Positions 35,458-46,834 of a stretch of DNA of 64,000 nucleotides are shown piece after piece. The DNA comes from Botrytis cinerea B05.10 (Eukaryota > Ascomycota > Leotiomycetes > Helotiales > Sclerotiniaceae), in NCBI RefSeq assembly GCF_000143535.2, contig NC_037321.1, forward strand, positions 496,001 through 560,000, in the 5' to 3' direction. Position numbers and translations under genes: made by a program. Every line of letters begins with the position of its first letter. Position 1 is the stretch's first letter. The notes under the pieces are model-generated. The model ran no database searches and was not told the DNA's origin. It saw only the letters and a program-made list of their open reading frames with translations.

Positions 35458-38400
35458 CTACTCAGTCCTCGATGCCTTCTCCCCCTTCTTCCATCCTTCA
35501 ATTCTTGGCTTGTCACTTGAATCTATAATCCTTTGCATCAACACCTTTAGCGGCGTACCGCCACCTAAAGCAACTTGTACCTCTAACCATGTAATGCTAC
35601 TGAATCTTGTAATCAACGTGGTGCTTCCTCCTTCGATTGTAGTTGCACGAAACAACAGCTTGAGTATCTTCTCTTGTAATCCTTGTGCAAGATATGGGTT
35701 GTTATATAACGTGAATAGCTTCTCAAAAACTCGGCGTTTTCGGAATATGCCCATATCTGTCGGCGTTTGGAGACCAGCAAGCATAAAATCCAGAAGCCAG
35801 GAGACTTCTGAGTGATGGTGATCGTCAAGACTTGGCGACTCGTCTAGAACCTTATACATCAAAGGTATCTTGTCAATCTGCCATGTTGGGCCTTGAGAAA
35901 GGAACTTGTTGATCTTAGGATAAAGACAGTGGAGAGGGTCGCATAGTACAGCCACAGAATGCGACGCGAACGATGATATGATGGTGGGAAGCGGTTCTAT
36001 ATTGATAACCTTCTTCGATGTCTCCACTAGCTCACAAAGAAGAAGCCAAATTTGTTCCTTTTCCTCGAATGAAGATTCTTTGAGTTTGGCTCCAATCTTC
36101 GATATATTGGTCAATGCCTCCTTGCGGACACTGAAGTGTCCCGAAGATAGTAGCATGATCAGTGCTGCAGCATAGCCGCCTTCGATGACTTCCTCTATAT
36201 CCTTTGCCACCCACTTCACCAATGCATTGTGGTCCTCCTCGGGTAGTTCCTTCAGCATTGTAGCATTTACCTCGTCGATTTCGGCTGCCGAGATTTCACC
36301 CTTGGCAATTGTAGAATTGGGCTCCCCAGTGGCTAGTTGCGATGTTTGTGGGATTTCAATTTCATCAACAAGTTTTCGGGATTTATCTAGAATCTTTCGA
36401 GCTGATGATTCCTCTGGTGTTCCGTCGACCATGGCTTTGGTGATCAATTTAATGGCTTTTTTATCCTCGCCAATCTTTATGAAAGCTGCCAAGAAACGAG
36501 CAATGAACTCAGCCACATCTTTGAGAATATCTGTTCCAGACTTGACAAGAAATGGCCACTGCTCAGCAATAGCAAGTATCAACAAACTCACAGGAGACTG
36601 CTCTTTCTCGGCGTCGCGGGACTTTGAAGTCAGTTCTTCAAGCGAGAATATGTACTTGACTGGCTTCGAAGCACATCTCGAAACACAGTCATCCAGAAAT
36701 TCATGGATCCGTCTTTCGTTAGGTGTATCCTGGATTTCTTTAAGTCTCGCTATGAACGTGTCAAGTGCTGAGATTGTGGTCTCAGTTTGGAAAATTTGAT
36801 TTTCTTGGACAACTGAGTTCAGAACAGATCTCAGCTTGAGCAAGGGCACACCGGCAGGTGCTTCGGCTGACAATTTAAGCATAGCCACGAATGGAGAAAC
36901 TGAAAGCCCCTCTGCCTTGACGAACCATCGCATCCCCGGCGAAAAATGAGAAAAGTGGAACAGATTCTCCAACTCCATAATTCGAAATGCGCGATCCTCT
37001 TTAGATACCTCGGTACTATCGATAGCTTGTAGAGCGTTTGTAAGATTTTCAGATACGTCAAACTTAGCATCCAATGCAACCCGTGGAACCACTTCATAAT
37101 AAAGAACCAGTAACTTAGTGACGGCCTCTCGTTGCATCAATTCTGTATCTGACAACTTTCGGAATGTGCTGATGACATCCTTAATCGAAGGAACACGTTG
37201 ACAAAATTCATCTGTCAATCTCTCAGCAGCTTGAGTCCATATCGAAGAGGAGGCAGCGGCCGCTTCTTGATACATTTTCAATATTTCCCGCATTTTGTTG
37301 AATGCGACGGAAAGAATACGTATTGCGAAGAAGGAAATGAGATTATGTTGCTGATTTAGACAACGTGTGAAAACCTTTTGGGTTAATGGTTGAGGCAATA
37401 TACTTTCCAGCACAATAGAACAAGGTGGAGGTAGTCTCGCATACCGCTCCTGGTGTCCAAGATATTGAGGGATGGGAAGTTGTAGGGTGGAGAACACGAA
37501 AGCTGAATATCCAACCCACGTCGCGGTAAGCTTGGGATCCAACGAAAACGATTTTTTGGTAAAGAAATAGCTTGCGACAAGCTCTGGGGCAGATTCAAGA
37601 ATAGACAATAATAGCTCGCTTTGTTTCAAGCTCGACCAAGGCCGAAGATTTTGGATGAATTCAGATAATACAGTATTGCGGACTGGAACCTTCTCTGTAA
37701 AGCGCTCCATCCATTCAATACTGTCTAGCCCGAGGTCAATATGACCAGCTTTGGTATCGACTTCATGGCCTTCATCGGCATCAATTCCTCTGGGATAAAA
37801 TCCATTTTGACGATTAAGGACTCCTAAGTTTGGCGATGTGCACGCGAGCATAAGAAAATCATGTGCAATCTCGTCAACTGCTTTCTTTCCTTTGCTAATT
37901 TCCTCGTCTTCCTGATCATATGCATACAGCGCTGCTATCCGGCCGAGAGAGATTGCATTTACAACTTTCGATTTGGCATCTCTGGGTAGAGCATCATCCT
38001 GCAGAACACCGGATTTCAGAGTCTCGAGGATATCGCGTATAACAAATGGAGGGTCGTCTCTGATTTCTCTCGTTAAGCCCATAACAACATCCCTTTGATT
38101 CAGCAGTTCTCGTTTCGATTCCGTGGGAAGGAACTTTATGATAGAAAGAAGGAATCGAAGCGCATTGGTTCGCACAGAAGGCTTCTTGCGGTCTTCGACT
38201 GCATCTCCTGTATATTTCAAGCTAAGATTTCGCGCCAATGTCTTGAAGGTGTAGTCTCTTGATCGGAAAACCTGCTTCGCCAGAGCTCCGCCATCGTAAA
38301 TCGATAGTTCTCGAAGGAGTCGTAGAACTGGGGAAATTACGTGCTCTTTGCTCTTATTAGATGTAAGACCTCTTGCAATCAATTCTAGTTGACGCTTCTG

Positions 38401-38909
38401 AAGTATCGTTCTACCTAACCTCAATCCATGTTCAGCCATCTCCAGTATATTGGATAAAGTCTTCAACAGTAATGCCAATACAGCTGGGACTGCAGAGAGA
38501 AGAGATTCATCATTAGCTTGGGATGCGAAACTCCAAGTTTGCATAAGATCGGAGAGGAAAACGGCTGATTTATCCTCATCATCGGCAGGCTTTTGCGATT
38601 CGAGGTATTCTTTGAGAATGGTAATTCGGGCCGAGTTGTCAGTGTCTGCGATAGAAAAGCTGTCGAGAAACGCTTTCAAAGATTGTATACCTGTATTGGG
38701 TCAGTTAAACGTAAGTGCGTGATATCAAGGCAGCCTGTACCATGTTTTGAACGACCAGAGTCTTGGTCAAATGCTAGAGTCTGCTTCAGTTGCCTCGCAG
38801 ACTGTATGTCGACAGAGGTATAAGTTGTCTTGGTGACATTAGATATTCTTTGGCGCTTCTGGTATGCTTGGCCTCCATCCTCAACGACCTCAGATGATCG
38901 TTTGCTCAT
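35458..38909 (-). CDS. URB1: Nucleolar pre-ribosomal protein URB1/Npa1
   Basis: Exon 1 is 38909-38741 and exon 2 is 38690-35458, giving 1133 residues. The ATG at 38909 (MSKRSSEVVED) is chosen because the frame upstream begins only with TTG. The junction yields SGRSKHGIQSLKAFLDSF, typical of the Npa1 N-terminus. There follow alpha-helical repeats with LLRELSIYDGG, VRTNALRFLLSIIKFLP and CTSPNLGVLNRQNGFYPRG, the last being strongly conserved in URB1. URB1 acts in the nucleolus in early 60S assembly, with Npa2, Dbp6, Rsa3 and Nop8 in yeast. The C-terminal part is shorter than in yeast (about 1760 residues), which is usual for filamentous ascomycetes as far as I recall. No domain break is seen. 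Confidence 0.88.
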
Positions 38910-39305
38910 TCTCAAGGATTGTATGCTGGCTACTAGAAATTGGGAAATTCAATTGCCGATTGCATCCATCGTCCGTGGTCTGGACAATGTTTTTCGTTCC
39001 CAAAAATAATTTTCTCGACATCCTTATCGAAATTTTGATAGTCGGCATGCTTAATCACCGGGACTTTAAAGTTGTGGCGCGAACCTGGGACGAGCGTGGC
39101 TTGCAGTCTAACGCCCCACGCCACAGATAAATCTACACCCTAACTTTATTTACTGACCTCGCTCTTCCTGGGAATGCCTTGTTACCCAGTAGCTTCGACT
39201 TCGATGCTATCGCACATTCGAGCTCTAACCACACAAACATGATCTACAAATAATATCAATATCGCAATTGGCTTTGATCAAGCCAAAATTAGCTAATGTC
39301 TTCAA
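38910..39305. promoter_or_regulatory. Divergent promoter between URB1 and IML1
   Basis: Under 400 bases separate two divergent start codons, so both promoters share this DNA. Three small open frames precede the IML1 start on the plus strand and are listed separately. Confidence 0.5.
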
Positions 39306-39376
39306 ATGTCGACGCTTCTTCCACTGACCCCGCGACGCGGAATCCAACGAGTCTCTCACCTCCGCCAGGTGAGTAA
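39204..39376 (+). promoter_or_regulatory. Series of three candidate uORFs before IML1
   Basis: uORF1 is 39204-39242 (12 codons plus stop). uORF2 is 39239-39253 (4 codons plus stop), and its ATG overlaps the TGA of uORF1 as ATGA. uORF3 is 39296-39376 (26 codons plus stop): it starts 10 bases before the IML1 ATG in another frame and overlaps the main start. Any ribosome initiating on uORF3 would bypass the main ATG. Their effect depends on the transcription start, which I cannot see. Confidence 0.45.
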
Positions 39377-42300
39377 TGGCAGTTCTGAAAATGGAACCGC
39401 CGCAAGCAGACCGGTTACTTCGTGCTCAAGTACAGGAACTGTTCAGCACGATCCGGTACCTCTAAAGCTTCCCGTTGAGAGGCGATGCAACCTATGGACG
39501 CACGATGAAACGTTCTCGAAAGATGAAGTTGTTTTAAACCTAGACTTATTTCCAGATGTCAAGCCTGGGGAGCTCATGGCTATCGTAGCCCTCAAAACAG
39601 ACTCGGGGTTTCGCGATTTTCAGGATAAGTCGGCTTTGAATAGAACAGATATTGATAGCGGAACGGCTTCCGGGCAGTTTGGAAGCTACATTTGGACTCA
39701 ATCTGCTCATGACCATCGTGGGAAAGGCTCTAAGCATGACATGGGCTTTGGTAAACGCTATCTGTTCCTCGCAAAAGATATGCCGAATGATTTGAAGCTG
39801 AAGCAGCCCGTATTGGAGGTTTCTCTTGCTAAACCCATCGCCGATGTATTCAATTTGAAGCATCGGTCAAATGTAATACTTTGCACAGTATGTTCTACCG
39901 ACACATTCCTACTCAAATATGCTGCTAATTATAATTTACTACAGACTGATACAGCTACTAGCTCTGCATCCCACGTTGAGATGTCGTTCAAAGATGAATA
40001 CCTTGCTCGATCAGACATGTGGAGATTGACTGTGGGCGAAATGGTAAACAAGGCTGTTTATAAAGGGCAAAAGATTTTGTTTATGGGCACAATCAAGGCA
40101 CAAGTTACTGCTGTTTACATTGGTGGCCGAAAGGTACAGTCTGCATTTTTTTCGACGACTACCAAACCAGTCTTCCGGAGCGAATCAGCGCGTTACGTAC
40201 TTTTTATTCAGATGTCGAGGGAGATGTGGGATTTTGACTCGGAAGGTTCAGGAGAAATAATGTTCAACAAAGTGGTAAATGGCTTTCTACCAGCATTGTT
40301 TAAGAAGTGGGTGCAGCTTAAAGTGAAGCATTTAGTCAGCATAGTGTTATTTACAAGAGTCGAATACGATACCGGGTTGGCTTCAGAATTAGCAAGATCA
40401 TCACACGATGCCGCCTACCACACAGGTGTACAAACTGATGGTAGTAAAAAGCCATACAAAGATTTCTATCGAGTTGTTGTCAGTGAGATGGCAAGTGGAG
40501 AGTGGACAACGATTCTATATCAGTTGAAGCGCGAATTTAAATTTTTTCGCAAAGATATCTCCATGCATCGAATCGAGTTAGTCACTGCTTTGGGGGCGCC
40601 GTCCTCAGCTACAAGTAAAGGCACTCTTGGGACCCGCATCGAGGCGGAGCCCTCACTTGCTATGCATGGAAATGTTCTCGAAGCAATAGATCTCGCTTCA
40701 ACCCAGTTCGCGCATGATTATATCGATCGGGATCTTGTCAGGACTGGAATATCTATCGTTGTCGTAACTCCATGTGCTGGGCTTTTTGAAGTAGATTATG
40801 AAACTCTCCGAAAAACTACGGAGAGTCTTATCGGTAACGGCATTGGGATTGACCTTGTTTGTCTCCCAAAAATGCCACTGCACTCTGTACCACTGTTTCG
40901 ATACAGGAATCCTCGATATGCACCATTTCAAGAAGCATTGCATTTTAAAGCTCTTCGTAGCGAGGATAGCACTCCACGTCAGACAGCTCCCATATTTGGA
41001 AGTTATTCATCCTTGAACGGCTCGTTTTCTCCTCCCAAGATTCGTGATAGAAGTTTCCAAAATTCCTCTTCCAATAATGAACAGGACCCTAGTGAGTGGA
41101 ACTATGCGATACCCCACTGGATCGATGTATCGTTCTGGACTGGGGCGTCCCAAGATCTGCTTTCTACATATCCTCTGGCCGACTCTAAGCTCTTCAAGAA
41201 ACGAGTAGTTGAGTCCTCTAGCGATTTTGCGATACGTTGTAAAATGTATGAAATGGAAATGGCTAGTGTCTTGGAGAATGCGATGACCGAGATTGCCGTT
41301 CCGCCACTGCAACTGGACAATGTCTTTCCCCAAATGTTAATCCAGGAACCTCGTGAAACTGCGGGTTTGAAAAAGCATTCTTATACCTGGGAACGTGCGA
41401 AGTTGCAGTCGAGCCTTTCAGAGTTTGTTAATGGGCCATCAAAACCTTTACTTGATCGGCATGCCACTCAAGTTGAAAAACAATTCGTGAAGGCACTTGA
41501 TATATACGATGTCAACCACTCTGAAACCCTGGAAAATTTCATCGGCCCACGACAAAAAACCCTGAAATCACCCTTCAAACCAGGAAGTGAGGAAACTGCG
41601 AGAAAGGTTCTTGCAAATGATTCTAAAGTTTTTGGCACCTCTTTCACTGATGATAGCCCAACCTCAAGAAGTATGAATTTGCTCACTGGGGGTAAGATTG
41701 ACAGAGACAAGCAAAATTTGCATAGGAATGACCCGGTGTTGCCGCGTAAAGGCAGTGTGAGCAGCACCATGACTGCAGCCAAAGTTCCGGCTGCACGACC
41801 TACCAAATTGAACCGCCAAATAAGTCTAGGCAAGTACGGTTTTGGCATCGCCGCACCTAAGGGTGTCGCAGCTGAATTACACACCGAGAATGCTAGTGCT
41901 ACGAAACCAGCCTCTACTTCGTCAAAAGAATTTGATCCAAAGAAAAAGAATACTTTCACCATGGCGAATCATTTACTTAGTGCACCAGCGAGTCAAGATC
42001 GTCCACCGTCATCAAACAGCGAAAAGTCAAGGATGAAGTCCGACAGCAGTTCCATCGAAAGCAAGAGGAAAAGCGAGCCGGATGTTGAGAGGAGTCCTTC
42101 GATACGACCCATGACTATTAAGAGCGCACTCCAGTCTTTGGATTCGACGAACCAGTTCAAATCTAGATCTGTCTTAAGCTCCTTCTACGAAGGGAACAAG
42201 AGCACCGAAGATGAGCACATGAACGTGCAGCTGCTCAGAACTAATGATAATCAAAAAGTGTACAACTCAAAACTTCTCGCAGAAGCGGTTCCAGAACTAC

Positions 42301-45092
42301 CAGCGACTCTATCCCCTACCACCGCTTTATCGCCATGGCTAAGTGTGCTGAACCCATCCAATCCAACAGAGAATGACGCAATGGGGAAAACAGTATACAG
42401 AAGATGGCAACATGTCTTCCCTAAGCCAGTCCTCACCAGAACAATGAAATGGAAATCTCTCTGTTCTCCCGCATCTGTGCCATTAACTACCGAATCGTTT
42501 CCTACAAAATTTCAACTCGAAACCGAATATCAGCAGAAGCCATACAACATTTCACAAAATTCCGAGGATGAAATCAGCGAAGATTCGAGTAATAGAGAAG
42601 ACTTTTTAAGAGAGTTAATTAGCTTACGACTTTCCCAAGGGTTTCAGATCGTTATTGGCCCTGGGGTAGCCGAGGCATTTGGACAAAAGTCTCTGAAGAT
42701 CGCGAATGTTTTTGACCGTGATCGCATTGCTGAGGATGGAGCCAGTGTATTCATGTCCATGGGAAATATAATTCATCAATTATCTTGCGTGAATGGTACC
42801 GAGATCGAGGTCAATATGTTCGTACGAAAACCGACAGCTTTGACTACACCTAGCCACGGAACGTTAAGCCCATCTGGGTACTATCCAGCCATTCGAACTA
42901 CTCTGAGCGACACCTATGAATCGCGCAAAATGACGTTGGGTCGATCAAAGGATGAATATAACTGGAATTATGTAGACTCTTTTATTGCGGGCTTTGAAGA
43001 CGATATGAACGAACATCTCCGGTTCTGGCGTGCAAGGTTTGTGCTGATTCCTGTGGTACGCCCAACTCAGTCTCGACGAGACCGTATGAGAGGCGAGGAC
43101 AATGAAGAAGAAGTCCGACTTGAAGGTATCAGGAAGCTCACTCAAATGTGGCAGAGCCACAGATACGTTCCACCATCAGAGCGTCGTTTCCATAGTCTTG
43201 CCTCCAAGAAAATAAAAGATTCGAATCCACTTGACATCGTATATAAGACGGAGGACCCGTCTGTCGTTGTTAGCGCAGAACTCGAGACTTTACCTCTCGT
43301 GGAGACAAGTGAAAGTACAACTAGACGTGGGCACTTACTTGATACTGATCGTTTTCGAAAATCCAAACTTGATATTGCCGCCTTGGCGGAAGCTATCCAA
43401 GCGCCTGTGGAGAAGGGCGGTGTCCGTATGCAGAATCGAAGATGGCATTTTCGATTGCATTACAATTGTTTTATCGGTTCTGATATGACAACATGGTTAC
43501 TTGAAAACTTTGAGGATATTGAAGATCGTGATCAGGCAGTTGAATTGGGCAACTTGCTTATGGTTGACGAGACACAGAGGCTGAGAGAGAAGGAAGTTAG
43601 TAAAGATGCAGGCATATTTGTCCATGTCGAAAAACGTCACCCTTTCAGAGATGGGCAGTATTTCTACCAAGTCACTGGAGAATTTGCCAAACAGCGACCG
43701 GATAGTCGCAGTGGTTGGTTCGGCTCCCGACGCCGTGAAAATTCTGTGCCTTCGACTCCAATGTCAGATGTCATGCCCAAAGACTCTCCTCGACCAGATA
43801 GAGCAAGATCCAGCTCTACGCAAGATGATAGTTCACATGAGTCGGGTGTGCCAACCCCAACCATATGTGGGGGCAAAAGGCCCAAAGTTTCTTTAAGTAA
43901 AGTTATGAAGTATGATGTTGACCACCGGAAACGCTCCTATCGACCTGAACTCATCAACCTTCACTATGATCGTCTTCATAATCCTGACAATTGTTACCAT
44001 ATTCGAATTGACTGGCTTAATGTCACCGCTAAGCTGATTGAGGATGCCATACATACGTGGGCAACAACCGCAGAGCAACATGGCTTACGGTTAGTCGAAG
44101 CACCAATTGGCGAGGCATGTTCCATTGCTTCGGTCCATCCATTCAGGAGCCCCTATTTGATCGAATTGTCTTTGCAGCCTCCAGATCAACAGCCCCGAAC
44201 ATATTTTGACGTTAACTCCTTCACCCCGCAAGCACAGACTGCTCAATCTAATCGACATTATTACCAAAAGGCAATTATGAAGAAATTTAATTTTGTTCTT
44301 GATATTGAAGCCGCGAAGAACTTTCCAAGTAACATTGATGTGTCGTTTTCATGGGGTCGACCAGATTACACCTATACACAGTACATTCATAGATCTGGAG
44401 TATTACTTGCGCAGGTTACAGATGAAGGCAACTTCCTCCTATTAGCGAACAGACTGTACAATAATAGGACTACGTCAGCCAGAGATACAGAGAAATACCT
44501 GAAAGTGGACCATACTGGCGTTAATCGCATGGGACCCAGTCCAATTGCAAACAATCCAGGAATCGCTGCGAACACATCCAGTCCATTTCAATCACCAATC
44601 CTGCGTGCGGCACATGCCCCTTCTCCTCTTCTCCGTGCGACCTACCCCCTCTCCCCTTCGTTACGAGCGACAGCTGATGTACTAGGCGCTTCCCTTCCCA
44701 ATTCCAAATTAGCTATCAGTGGTGGAATCAGTCCTGACACCATCAAAGCCGAACTCGAAGAATTTTGTCACAATAGCTGGAAACTGGAACTATTCTACAA
44801 AGAAGTTTTTGAAAAGGTCACACCACCACATGCTACACCACCAACACTCAGAAGTCCATTCCCGGCCATGCTTCTCGATTCGAATATTCCGACATTAGGA
44901 TTACCACCGGGGATCTTGACAAGAGATGGAAGGGATAGTAGTCCGACACCAATGAGGTTGGAGCGGGTGCCGGGAGTCGGGAGTAGTATACCTGTACTTG
45001 GGAGGAGACCGAGTGTACAGATGAGTATTGCTACTAGCGCAAGTGATATGTCAAGGCAGGAAAGTCCAAGGGGGAGTATTGCTGAAGGTTAA
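39306..45092 (+). CDS. IML1: IML1, GAP subunit of SEACIT/GATOR1 (DEPDC5 homologue)
   Basis: Exons are 39306-39887 and 39945-45092, giving 1909 residues. The 57-base intron has a GTATGT donor and a TACTACAG acceptor and is stop-free in frame. Removing it joins ILCT to TDTATSSASHVEMSFKDEYLARSDMWRL, the conserved continuation. The start MSTLLPLTPRRGIQRVSHLRQVS matches family N-termini. The N-terminal Iml1 domain includes GQKILFMGTIKAQV and SARYVLFIQMSREMWDFD. A long Ser-rich linker follows, then a DEP domain near residues 1340-1430 (RRWHFRLHYNCFIGSDMTTWLL and RHPFRDGQYFYQ) and a C-terminal domain with IRIDWLNVTAKLIEDAI and FSWGRPDYTYTQYIHRSG. With Npr2 and Npr3, IML1 stimulates GTP hydrolysis by Gtr1/RagA on the vacuole to switch off TORC1 in nitrogen starvation. 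DEP insert EVSKDAG is unusual but plausible. Confidence 0.93.
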   Translation: MSTLLPLTPRRGIQRVSHLRQVSNGSSENGTAASRPVTSCSSTGTVQHDPVPLKLPVERRCNLWTHDETFSKDEVVLNLDLFPDVKPGELMAIVALKTDSGFRDFQDKSALNRTDIDSGTASGQFGSYIWTQSAHDHRGKGSKHDMGFGKRYLFLAKDMPNDLKLKQPVLEVSLAKPIADVFNLKHRSNVILCTVCSTDTFLLKYAANYNLLQTDTATSSASHVEMSFKDEYLARSDMWRLTVGEMVNKAVYKGQKILFMGTIKAQVTAVYIGGRKVQSAFFSTTTKPVFRSESARYVLFIQMSREMWDFDSEGSGEIMFNKVVNGFLPALFKKWVQLKVKHLVSIVLFTRVEYDTGLASELARSSHDAAYHTGVQTDGSKKPYKDFYRVVVSEMASGEWTTILYQLKREFKFFRKDISMHRIELVTALGAPSSATSKGTLGTRIEAEPSLAMHGNVLEAIDLASTQFAHDYIDRDLVRTGISIVVVTPCAGLFEVDYETLRKTTESLIGNGIGIDLVCLPKMPLHSVPLFRYRNPRYAPFQEALHFKALRSEDSTPRQTAPIFGSYSSLNGSFSPPKIRDRSFQNSSSNNEQDPSEWNYAIPHWIDVSFWTGASQDLLSTYPLADSKLFKKRVVESSSDFAIRCKMYEMEMASVLENAMTEIAVPPLQLDNVFPQMLIQEPRETAGLKKHSYTWERAKLQSSLSEFVNGPSKPLLDRHATQVEKQFVKALDIYDVNHSETLENFIGPRQKTLKSPFKPGSEETARKVLANDSKVFGTSFTDDSPTSRSMNLLTGGKIDRDKQNLHRNDPVLPRKGSVSSTMTAAKVPAARPTKLNRQISLGKYGFGIAAPKGVAAELHTENASATKPASTSSKEFDPKKKNTFTMANHLLSAPASQDRPPSSNSEKSRMKSDSSSIESKRKSEPDVERSPSIRPMTIKSALQSLDSTNQFKSRSVLSSFYEGNKSTEDEHMNVQLLRTNDNQKVYNSKLLAEAVPELPATLSPTTALSPWLSVLNPSNPTENDAMGKTVYRRWQHVFPKPVLTRTMKWKSLCSPASVPLTTESFPTKFQLETEYQQKPYNISQNSEDEISEDSSNREDFLRELISLRLSQGFQIVIGPGVAEAFGQKSLKIANVFDRDRIAEDGASVFMSMGNIIHQLSCVNGTEIEVNMFVRKPTALTTPSHGTLSPSGYYPAIRTTLSDTYESRKMTLGRSKDEYNWNYVDSFIAGFEDDMNEHLRFWRARFVLIPVVRPTQSRRDRMRGEDNEEEVRLEGIRKLTQMWQSHRYVPPSERRFHSLASKKIKDSNPLDIVYKTEDPSVVVSAELETLPLVETSESTTRRGHLLDTDRFRKSKLDIAALAEAIQAPVEKGGVRMQNRRWHFRLHYNCFIGSDMTTWLLENFEDIEDRDQAVELGNLLMVDETQRLREKEVSKDAGIFVHVEKRHPFRDGQYFYQVTGEFAKQRPDSRSGWFGSRRRENSVPSTPMSDVMPKDSPRPDRARSSSTQDDSSHESGVPTPTICGGKRPKVSLSKVMKYDVDHRKRSYRPELINLHYDRLHNPDNCYHIRIDWLNVTAKLIEDAIHTWATTAEQHGLRLVEAPIGEACSIASVHPFRSPYLIELSLQPPDQQPRTYFDVNSFTPQAQTAQSNRHYYQKAIMKKFNFVLDIEAAKNFPSNIDVSFSWGRPDYTYTQYIHRSGVLLAQVTDEGNFLLLANRLYNNRTTSARDTEKYLKVDHTGVNRMGPSPIANNPGIAANTSSPFQSPILRAAHAPSPLLRATYPLSPSLRATADVLGASLPNSKLAISGGISPDTIKAELEEFCHNSWKLELFYKEVFEKVTPPHATPPTLRSPFPAMLLDSNIPTLGLPPGILTRDGRDSSPTPMRLERVPGVGSSIPVLGRRPSVQMSIATSASDMSRQESPRGSIAEG

Positions 45093-46834
45093 CGTTTTTG
45101 AAAACTAATAGCTAGAAAGCGCAACATTCGACTGGAAATCATGGGAGATGGTTTCTTAAATATAACTCGATTTGGGCATATGCATGCTATTGATCCTGTA
45201 GTATACTGAAAAGGGTTAGGTGGAAATCAGTGTTCTACTTTACTTATTAGGGGCATCTCGGGATTTGTATACAAATATCATGAATTGGAACGCCAAGTTC
45301 GGAATCAGCGCCTGTGAGCTTGGCAATATTGAACGATCACGGTTCGAGACTTTTATCCAGTACTGTTGTTTCTTCTTTGCTGCACTACCTTGAGTCTGAT
45401 GAAGACTGTGATATCGAAACATTTAAGGTCATCTGATAGCTACCATGCAAAGATAACTCCAACCCCTAAGTATACATAGATTTAAAAATGCTGGTCTTGT
45501 ATTGCCTGTGCATTGCGACCTTGCGAGTACCTCGGTGGCTATCCTTTGCGTAAGCTCTCTAGATCCGAAGCTGTCGAAGGTTCCTTTCTACGGAATTTTC
45601 TTGTATGGCTTTGCAATTCAGCCATAATCATTTTAGACGTCAAGGAAACTTTAGTCCCTGCTAACATCTCCAGAAAATTCTCTAGTTCGCTTCACAACTA
45701 GAGACACTCCAGATTATTACTGGCTGTCTTTGAGCTTTCTGCAAACCATCCAATCATGCTTCTGTTGCTTTCCTTATATAGTGTATCAACGAATAGGGTT
45801 TCGGGGGAGATATAAAGTATACTATTTTTGCCAGATTGTTTGAATAACAATGTCGACTTTTAGTCTGAACGTTTTCTTCTTAAACGTATTACTGTCATTC
45901 ATAATATACGCGGCAACTCAATTTCCCTTACGATCTTCTATGAATCTGTCTCCATTTGAACTATGGCTAAAATTAGTTGCAGATCTTGCAGCAAGTTGCG
46001 AAAATACTGTGCCTCAGCGATAGAGTTTTACAGAGAAAAAGCTTGAATTAACCCCTCTATTTGTGCCGGAAGATCCAGAAATAAAGACCAAGTTCCTCTG
46101 CTTTGGAGCAAATTGATTTGAGAGCTTTTCGATGGCAGTTATTTCTTCTTTGCTGCGCCGTCAAATTGCATAAGTCGAGTGCAGACGCCTGAAGGGATAC
46201 ATTCTCGACATATATAAAGATACACACAATAGAGTAGTAAACATCAGAATCATGACATACTATCCATATGTCGGCTTGTCGTCTATCATCTCCACGAGAA
46301 GGAAAATGAGAGGACGAAGTTCAACGTTCATCAAGACTCGGAACGGACGATCATTGTTTATTCATACGCCACATCTATTTCCTTCAGGTCATTCATCGGG
46401 ATCATCAATTGAAATATTCGATCCTTAGATTCGTTACAAGATATCAAAGCGTGTATTTATCTACATCGTAATGTGTAGTATCTAACATCGTTTTGACTCT
46501 CATATACACCTCAATGTCGACAACATTGCACGGTATGCCGGATCCAATCTATATGCTAGACACTAAACACTTCGTGCACACATTGGATTTACCAGGAACT
46601 GCGCATTCCGCTCTTCTAGATTTCGTTTGGTTTAGTCAACTATCTGTATTCTTCATTAAGCTATGGTTACTATATACTTAGGAGACTAATTTTGATGTAT
46701 ACTGCTGGCTTGAAGAGAGAAGCACATTCCACCTCCATGCACTGGTACAATTCACCCGCCCGACTTACAATGTGTATATCTACAAGATCAACGCTAAATT
46801 AGAGAAAAGAATGTCCCCGCTAGTTGTATACTCT
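45093..46834. other. Convergent 1.7-kb intergenic region
   Basis: Between the IML1 stop and the oxidase stop. Open frames on both strands are short and lack features. Two distant sites share TTTCTTCTTTGCTGC (near 45368 and 46142), too little to call a repeat family. No gene is supported. Confidence 0.45.

Noticed and set aside
41468..41962. 164-codon antisense frame in IML1
   Set aside because: It overlaps a conserved coding exon and looks like compositional shadow.
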